Of a DNA stretch of 64,000 nt, positions 56,680 through 64,000 are shown in pieces; the first letter of the stretch is position 1, and every line of letters starts with the position of its first letter. The stretch spans positions 504,001-568,000 of the forward strand of contig CAUEEP010000741.1 of NCBI GenBank assembly GCA_958450365.1, in the 5' to 3' direction. The notes beneath the pieces were generated by a model. The model did no database searches, was not told where the DNA came from, and worked only from the letters and a program-made list of their open reading frames with translations. The position numbers and the translations under genes were made by a program. The stretch comes from Mesorhabditis belari. Its lineage: Eukaryota; Nematoda; Chromadorea; Rhabditida; Rhabditidae.

Positions 56680-56817
56680 AGTGCATCCCTTTGAGACGTT
56701 AGAGATACTGTAAGATCAAAGAATCCTTACGCTAGAAAGCTAGAATTCAAAGAACGCCAGAAAAAAGTATACAGAAAACAAGATTGACAACTGGCTGAGA
56801 GCGAAATGCTATACCAT

Positions 56818-57292
56818 TCGACGCAGAATTTTATGCTGATTCTGAAAATATATTCCGTTTTTTTAAAGAGCACTCTGTCAAAGTTATAAGCGTCTAAAGT
56901 TTTGTTAGGACTCTGCAGACGTGAGTCGTTTAGGGTCTTAGCGGCCTCACTTGCGGATCCGTTTCGGTGCAGCTGTGGCCTAGTGGTTGCGGCGTTCGTT
57001 TCCGGAGCGAAACCTCACACGTTCGACTCCCCAAAGATTCAAAGTGGGGATCGAATTTGTGAGATCTCGCTCTGAAACCGAACTACTGTACCACTCGGCC
57101 ACGGCTGAAACGGACCCGCAAGGAGGCCCCCTAAGGTCCAAATGGCCGCAAGGAAGGTCGCTAAGACCCAAATGACCAGAGATCCCAATCCCAACAAAAC
57201 TTTAGACGCTTATAATCCTGGAAGATTGTCATTTAGCAAAAACAGAATATATATTCGGAATCAGCATCAAAATCTGCGTCAATCCAATAGCA
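56818..57292. repeat. Large palindrome with two opposed tRNA-like heads
   Basis: Arms of about 230 bp: GACGCAGAATTTTATGCTGA at the left is mirrored by CAGCATCAAAATCTGCGTC at the right, and TTATAAGCGTCTAAAGTTTT by AAAACTTTAGACGCTTATAA. At the centre a plus-strand tRNA-like body (TGTGGCCTAGTGGTTGCGGC to ACGTTCGACTCCCC) meets a minus-strand one (CGTGGCCGAGTGGTACAGTA to AATTCGATCCCC), both Ser/Leu-like. Confidence 0.85.
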
Positions 57293-57294
57293 TT

Positions 57295-57400
57295 TGGCTG
57301 GCTCAATCAGCTGGCTCAATCAGCTGGCTCAATCAGCTGGCTCAATCCATCTGGCTCAATCAGTTGGCTCAATCTGGCTCAATCAGTTGGCTCAATGGCT
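57295..57400. repeat. TGGCTCAATCAGC array (13 bp)
   Basis: Eight copies directly outside the right arm of the palindrome. Confidence 0.85.
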
Positions 57401-59878
57401 GGTTGGCCTTCCCTTGTGAATCACTTTTATCACTAGGATATTGAGACATTATTAGACAGACAGTATCTTTAAAGTCTTCATGTTGTTGTAAATTGAATGA
57501 AGATCAAACTTAAAAATTTTAAAATGACTTTAACTGAATGGTTCTTGTTCTGGTACACATTTTCTTGGCAACAAAGCACCTTTTTATTTCTCTAACATTT
57601 GTGGGGTTTTTTCTAAAGAGTGCTCTTTGATACGGTAATCAGTCCAGTAGCATATTGACTAGCTTGTGTTCCTCTTGGGTTTCCTAAAAGTGTACCCCTC
57701 AGAAAAGGTACAGTATTCCGGTTGATCTAAGGCAGACAATCTAAGGAGCTCAGTCTGTTGGCATATTGTATCAAGAGCACAACGATTTTTCTTTTTTCAC
57801 AACCATTTGCATGTCTTGATACACCTTCTCCTACTTATTGTATTTCGATGTTGTGGACTGCACTTATACCCAGCAAAATTCATTTTTCAGTATTCTTTTT
57901 CATAATCGTTTCACCATTTTAAGGCTGATCAAATTTGCTACGCGGTTTTGTGCGTTTTCTCGTTTGTCGCCGCCGGTCAGAAGAATCAAGCTTCCCCGAA
58001 AATTGCAAAATAACAAAACGATCTTGTAGTTTTTAAAGAGTGGAAGAAAGTACCGGTGATCTTTGACTAGCTAAAGTAGCGTAGTTAAAGTAGCTTAGCG
58101 AAAAGTTGATGTCAAATCGAAAACCTAGAAACAAAACTAAAGTTTGCTCTTTTCCACCGTATTCGTTTTCAATTTGAACTAATTTTATCGATAAATAAGC
58201 TTCGGTACTGGCAAATAACTCTCTAGAATTAGTGTTTTTCCTTTGGAAATAAAACGGCTCAACTACTCACTCCGCACTCTCCATTTCCTTATATTTCGTT
58301 CGAATTTATAGATTACTGTATTTATTGTGCATTTTAGGGATCTTTTTCTAGAGTCCACTACTAGAGTGACGGTGTTTTGGGGGTATGCCAATTTCCGCAA
58401 TTTTTTTAGCTAGCAACGGGTCAACTCGCCATAACTTTCTTCTAGGTGCGCGAATCTTTATGATTGTTGGTTTCATTTTGTTGCACTTATTGAGATCTAC
58501 AAAATGAAACCAAAACCATAAAGATTGGTCCACTTAGGAGAAAGTTATGGCGAGTTGACCCAGTTGCGCAAAAAAAAGTTCCAGGAAATTAGCCTACCCA
58601 GTGTTTTTTTATTTTTTGGGTAGAAATGGCTTTAATTTTTTTTTAATTTCCTCTTGTATTCACAGAAAAAAAAGTTGTGCTTCATTCATCCTTTTGATAT
58701 TTTTCGCGAAATTACTTTTCGAGCAATAAAAGTGATCGATTTCAAATGAAAATGAAAATGAAAATGAAAATGAAAAAGACAAAATTTGAGAACACCACAA
58801 GCACTCGCGCATCGAAAATGCGAAAAACAAAATAATGGCAAATGAGACATTTGGAAAACTTCTAGACAGACAAAAGATATTCAGCTAATCAGCTGCCGTC
58901 GAATTAATTACGGTTAAGCTTTCGGATATTTAGCTAATTTTACCGCTATATTAACTCGAAGCTCGCAAAAATTTTTCACTTCAAATCCCTTTTTCACTTT
59001 TTTTTACTACACTCGCGCGAAAAAGTATGCTAGGTTTTAACCTTAAAAAGCTTTTCGACTTGAATAGCCTTTTATGAAACATTTGTCTGCGTGGTCGTTT
59101 GATGGAGTGCTAGCGAAAGCGTTTTTTGCGCCAAAATCCTTTACGCCAAATGCATTTGCGTCAAATTTACGCTTATGAAAATCACTGTAACAAATCACGA
59201 ACCTTTACGGTTATCAGGGGGGAGGGTCGAGTTTTTGACCAACTTGCAACCCGATTTTAGATAGGTTTTTGTTGATAACTTTTGAATGAAACAACTAGTT
59301 TCTGAAAGCTGATGTTCCAAGCTATCTAAATATTATTAAAACTCTCCGATCTGACAAGTTTAAGGTGCTTAAAAACAAGCCGCAAGTTGGTCAAGAACTC
59401 GTGGTCCCCCCCCGATAACCATAAAGATCCAAATCACTCTTTCCCAACTTCTAACCAACCTTTTTTCAGTTTTTCCTTCACTATTTTAGTCCTCACTGTT
59501 TTCAATTAGAAAAAACGTTTAAATACCTATACAGACCCTAAAAACAGTAATTTTTGTGTTCCCGATTGGGCTTTTTTCCTCTATATCGATCTTATGCCAT
59601 TAACAGACCCGGGGAAGGCGGCAAAAAAGCAAGCATCGTCGACGAAGAAAAACTGAAAAAACATATAAATTATCAATCAGAGTTGGTAGGAAAGTGTGTC
59701 GAAAAGCGCAAATGATACGTGGCCCAAATAATTTGGCGCTTTTGCTAGCACCCCAGTTTGTTTTTGTTCACCGATTTTACGAACAATGATCATGATCAGA
59801 TGTTTGCGATAATTAACTGTTTTCTCTTAAATGTTCAAATTTCTAATCGTTTTTTATAGTTTTTATTTTCAGAAGAAA
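57401..59878. other. Intergenic region with two foldbacks, no gene seen
   Basis: Holds the family C MITE (58379-58599), an (AAAATG)n run at about 58747-58772 and a foldback at about 59200-59432 whose arms are CTTTACGGTTATCAGGGGG with GACCAACTTGC and the inverse. Short frames are unsupported. Confidence 0.5.
58379..58599. mobile_element. Hairpin MITE family C, copy 2
   Basis: GGGGGTATGCCAATTTCC and GGAAATTAGCCTACCC ends; the interior (ATAACTTTCTTCTAGGTGCG, TTTTGTTGCACTTATTGAGA) matches 27599-27849. Flanks are GGTGTTTT and AGTGTTTT, an imperfect 8 bp duplication. Confidence 0.85.
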
Positions 59879-61865
59879 ATGGTGCACTCTAGCCCCATCA
59901 TTTGCAACGACTCAAAGGTAAGAAACGTTTTGATTCTTTAAATGCATGATTGTTGGGCAAATTTAGTGTTGAGTGAGTTGAGCCTATTCAAATGAAGAAC
60001 TAGACCAGTAGATGATAACGTGTAGGCTTTTTGAGCTTGTTGACTCTAGATTACGATGGGAAGGTTACAATGAGTTGAGGTTAAAAGTGAATTAGCAGCT
60101 TTGGTTGCGCTTTTGAACTCTTGGATTAGTTAAGTATGAGAAAATTACGAAAATCCAAAATGAAACTGAATTATGTTCTTTGCTTTAGGGAGTCAAGCCG
60201 AAGAAAGGACCAAGGACTCCACCCGGCACGCCCCCATCGTCATCATCTTCTGAAAAGGTACATAGAAGTGCCAGTCTTGACGTTACTTTGCAATTCAGCC
60301 TTCTTCCCTCAAGAAGAGGAGAACTAGGAAATCACCAATGCCATCTTCATCACCGAAATCTTCTGAGGAGGTAAACAGATCTCATGTTGTTTTTTTTACA
60401 AGTCTTGGTTTAGAAACAACAAAGTGCATTGGGATATAAGCCATCACGCTGGGATATAAGCCCAGCTTTAAGCGTAGGAGCCTTTTTGCTTTGTACACTT
60501 GTCTGCTTTTAGGTGCGATCATCCGAATCGCCAGGCAAGACTCCGATGTTTGGCGATGTTTCTACAATTTCTTCCCTCTGTGTGTCGCCAGTTACAGAAC
60601 AGGTAAGAGACTTTCAGAGATGGTTAAAACGTAAGGTCAAATTTTTAGTACGAAATGGTTTCAAGTAGTTCTTTGGGATCGCCGTCTCCTCCTCCATGGC
60701 GTGTGAGTGAAACTTTCTAATGCAATAAAAAGATTTTTTGCAGGGTGGGCGTAGATCGCGTTCTCGTAGCCCACGTGAACACAGATCTCGTTCTCGAAGT
60801 CCACGTGTACACAGATCTCGTTCTCGAAGTCCACGACGCAAATATCGTTCTCGCTCTACTAGTCCGCTTATGGTTGTTTTTTTGCCAATTTCCTTACACT
60901 TTATTAGTTTAGGTCTACCTTCCTAGCTCGCGACACGGGACATCTCCAGTTGATCATTCAAGGAACTATAGGGTAGCAGTATTGTAGTTATGGCGATATG
61001 TTTGTTTGTTTCAGAGCTACAGGACTTCTGCTCAACGAACGCCTTCTGCTCACACACACATCGGTGAGCTCATTTCATCAATACTAAAAGAATTCTTTGT
61101 TTTAGAGGCGAGATCAGCTCCCTTATGTTCAATATGTTGAAAAGAAGAGTCAATGGAATACTTTTGGAAAAGTCGAGAACAGGTAATTTGTTGGAAACAT
61201 TCGAATTGATGTTGATGTCTTATTCAGACAACATTCTGTATCGCCTTTGTGCCAACGACGCCAGGGCTCACCAAACAGGTTGCGTTTGAACCTATTTTTT
61301 TGCTTATAGAATGATTTAGACAAATCGGCTTATTCAATTTGCCGTATAATGTCAGTGAGAACGATTTACGAGAGATTTATCGACGTCATGGGCCAATTGA
61401 AGATGTTTGCTCATGTAGCTGATTTATTTTTACCCATTTTGTCTAGATTCGTATTATCTTTGATTACGAAACTGGAATGTCACGCGGCTTTGCTTTCATC
61501 ACCTTCAATCATCTGCGCGATGCTACAAGGCACTTCAAGCAACAAAGGGAATGAAAGTCGGCTTAAAATGATTAACCTTTTACAGTATGAGTTTAGATTG
61601 ACGATCGGATGATTAAGGCCGACTATGCCTTGGGAGAGAATGTTGGCCACACATCGAACTCGAAGTATTTATTGCAGGATCGTCGTGTTCATCACATCAA
61701 GTATCTAAAACACTATAGGAACGATTCACTTAAATTTTAGTGATCGCGTTTCTTACACAGATGGTTGTGAACATTGCCACCATGACAACGATGATGAATA
61801 TAAGAGGTAGTTTTTAGCATCCAAAAGAAATCTGTAATTTTAGGTCTCGTCGCTCTGGACATTAG
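59879..61865 (+). CDS. Arg/Ser-rich RRM protein, TRA2-like splicing factor (frame-broken as given)
   Basis: Likely nuclear splicing regulator of the SR-like group. Exons: 59879-59917, 60189-60257, 60299-60370, 60513-60602, 60649-60702, 60744-60872, 60913-60972, 61015-61063, 61106-61182, 61228-61278, 61320-61414, 61447-61556, 61597-61700, 61741-61806, 61844-61865. The start follows TTTTCAG by 6 bp. A Pro/Ser-rich N-terminus leads to an RS block (RRSRSRSPREHRSRSRSP), then one RRM: RNP2 IGLFNLPYNVSENDL, RNP1 SRGFAFITF, and ADYALGENVGHTSNS after it; the C-terminus ends RSRRSGH. Three frame slips are needed: between exons 8 and 9 (CACACA run), at the end of 61320-61414 (extra T in TTT), and in 61447-61556 (ACAAGG wants ACAAAGG). 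With these the coding length becomes a multiple of three. RS then RRM then RS order resembles Transformer-2. Confidence 0.82.
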
Positions 61866-62144
61866 AATGTCATCAAATTGTTGTTGATGAAATTTGTTGC
61901 ATGTTCGTTGTCTTTGATATTTTAATGTTGCCTTTGCCTTTGTTTTTAGTGTTAATTTTGTTGATAAATGTTTGCAAATTTCTATTGCATTACTTTATAA
62001 ATTACAATGGTCTTGACTTAAAGATTATTTTATGCTGAAAGCTAAAATTTGTAAGAGTGTAAACCCGACTTAGGTGCTTTTGGGCGACGATTAGTTTTAT
62101 TTTAAATTTAAATTTTAAAATTTTCTGATTGCTTAGGAGTATCA

Positions 62145-64000
62145 ATGCCTCAAATATCGGCGTCCGTTCTTCGAAAGGTGAATCTTTTCTCCATTTTGTA
62201 TTCAATCAACTAGTGTTTAAAACTAAAAGTAGCTGTTTGAGTTGAACTTTTAGTCTTTAACCAAAGCTATCATTTATACAATTTTTAGAAAGTAAAACTG
62301 AAGCGACGCAGCACTCGGATAAAAACTCCATCGTTGTCGCCACCGAAACGCGCTTGTTTGGTATATTTTATCAATCACGATGCATCTATCTTATTCTTTA
62401 GACAAAATTGATGAGGGATGCAAGTCTTTCAATGCCATCGGAAAAAGTTAAGGCTTATTGCAAAGTTTCTTCATGCTTTGGTTGTTTTTAGGAAAGTGGA
62501 GATGCTCCTCGTCGTGCGAGGGCTCACTCATGGACTACAGTTACTCCGCCATCAAGTCCGGATCGTGGAAAAGTATTCATCGGCACATTTCCTTTAAATT
62601 CTCTTTTAAGGATGATGACGATTTCAAAACACCATCTACAATCTATTCGTCGGCAGAATCGCAGTTAGAGCCGCCAACAAGGACACCACCAGAAACACCA
62701 AAAAAGGTTACAACTAGTTTATCATTATTGTATTGCTGGTTTTAGATTAGCTTCAAACTCAAGTGGACTGTGATCAAATCGTCAAAAACCGATTACTCAA
62801 GCGACACTTCAACTGATAGTTCTTCAAGCGAATCATCAGTCTCTGGTCCCAGTACTCCAAGGGTGCGTGTTCTTAAAGTGCCAACAAATTTAAATTGTTT
62901 ACAGGTGTATCGCGGCAAGCGGGCTTCTCGATCCACTTCGTCATCGGCCAGTTCAGCACCAAAAAGTCAAAGGTTGGAACCATTTAATTTGGTACTTCAC
63001 TAGTTAGAGTTGGTTGATGCTCGTTATTTGAAAAATTTAGAAGAAACGAAGCGAATCTGCTAAAAGAAAGAAAAACGAGAGTAGGAGCCGCTCACGCTCT
63101 CCAAAAAGCAAGCCGAGTTCGCCATCCGAGCGCAAGAAAAACAACCAGGCGGACAAGCTCGAGTCCATCTCCTACGCCAAAGAAGAAGGTTTACTTTTAG
63201 TTGCCATTATTGTTTATATTCAACAAAATGTTTAATCATGATTTCTTACAGGCACACGACCTAAAAAGAAAACGAAGCGAATCGTCGAGTCATAGTCGCT
63301 CGCCGGAGCGTAAGACGAATGTGCATATCATATGTCAAATTTACGATTATTGAAACAGTTTAGGCTCATTGCTCTCGACGCGGTAAAAAGGACCGCAAGA
63401 TAAAAAGGAAAAGATAAATCGCCATCACGAGACCATTCAGTAAGTTATTGTGCATTTTTAGCAAGATTCATGGTTTTAGAGAGTTGATTCGCCCCATCGT
63501 AAAAAGAAAAATTATCAAAGTCGTTCTCCAGAACATGATCGTTCGGCGAGTTTATTTTGCAAAAAGTTAAAAACTTGAAGTTTAGTGTTCGCAGTCGCCA
63601 CATCATAAGAGCCACAAGAAGAAACAGAAGAAACGCGAGCAAAGCCGCTCTCCATCACGCGATCGTTCACCAAGGCATTTTCGACGCTCACGTAGCAGGT
63701 ACAAATTTTTGAAAAGATTTAGCCAAAAGAGTTGAAGTGTGTTCTCTAATGGAAAAATTTCATTTCTTCATCTTCAAATTCATTCAGGAAAATTAGTTAT
63801 TAGTCAGAAGCAACTAGTTAATTTTGCACGTCTAGGTCACCTCGCTACCCAGCACGCCCTGTTATCACACAACACGATCGCCAACTACGAGAACCATCAA
63901 AGTGATAGTGTTCCCTTTTGTTATTAAAAACAAATTTTAGTGAGATTGTTGTTTTCAATGTTCCAAAAAGTTGTACGGCTAAGGAGCTACACGAAATTTT
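62145..64000 (+). CDS. Arg/Ser-rich protein with an RRM, 3' part outside the window
   Basis: Second RS/RRM gene, only 280 bp downstream of the previous one. Exons: 62145-62177, 62289-62360, 62402-62446, 62492-62572, 62611-62706, 62746-62862, 62905-62972, 63041-63188, 63252-63320, 63364-63439, 63480-63549, 63586-63698, 63836-63901, 63941 to beyond 64000. The start follows a TTGCTTAG acceptor by 8 bp. Long Ser/Lys/Arg-rich region (SRSRSRSPKSKPSSP, SPSRDRSPRHFRRSRSR) and then an RRM begins (NEIVVFNVPKSCTAKELHEI, RNP2-like). Exons 62905-62972 and 63041-63188 become in-phase if an A5 run is read as A6 and another A5 as A4; 63364-63439 also needs a one-base change. It could be operonic with its neighbour. 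Not assigned to a named SR protein. Confidence 0.75.

Noticed and set aside
1..64000. CRISPR array
   Set aside because: The many tandem repeats have no unique spacers of uniform length, and the DNA is eukaryotic.

Overview
The window is nuclear DNA of a nematode, most probably a rhabditid. The evidence is a cuticle collagen with a furin-type RAKR site, a nematode-type 18S rRNA fragment, start codons lying a few bases after a TTTAG or TTTCAG acceptor as in spliced-leader trans-splicing, and many introns of 40-60 bp. Acceptors are mostly TTTAG, and at least three introns begin with GC instead of GT.

Left half (1-34 kb). It starts with minisatellites and a rearranged 18S rRNA pseudogene (1.2-2.1 kb) in which two segments have expanded into tandem arrays. 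Then come a cuticle collagen (+, 3.4-5.0 kb), a small unassigned protein (+, 5.3-5.7 kb), a casein-kinase-1 family kinase with a Pro/His/Gln-rich N-terminus (-, 7.5-15.2 kb), a VMA21-like V-ATPase assembly factor (+, 16.1-17.0 kb), a PARN-type deadenylase (-, 18.5-22.1 kb), ribosomal protein eL32 (+, 23.8-24.6 kb), an unassigned set of minus-strand exons (24.7-26.5 kb) and a 37-exon myosin VI (+, 28.1-34.1 kb). The exons of the clearly identified genes join in phase with no frame break.

Right half (34-64 kb). A Rab3 GEF of the MADD/AEX-3 family (+, 36.0-56.7 kb) is spread over about 37 exons. Its long introns are packed with private minisatellites, tRNA-like repeats and small transposons. It is followed by two neighbouring genes for Arg/Ser-rich RRM proteins (+, 59.9-61.9 kb and 62.1 kb to the window end). 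In all three genes the conserved protein keeps slipping frame by single bases, mostly one extra base in a short homopolymer, while the encoded motifs stay intact. The change from clean to broken frames falls between 34.1 and 36.0 kb, next to a roughly 40 bp direct duplication. This looks more like uncorrected sequence than real pseudogenes, but that needs raw reads.

Repeats. About 35 tandem arrays have unrelated units. Two of them sit inside mariner remnants and are bracketed by duplicated copies of the mariner end; two more are made of 18S rRNA sequence. Several hairpin elements with target-site duplications and three palindromes carrying opposed tRNA-like heads are also present. There is no CRISPR array, prokaryotic operon or phage. 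The genes do not form one pathway; they are ordinary nematode housekeeping, cuticle, synaptic and RNA-processing genes.
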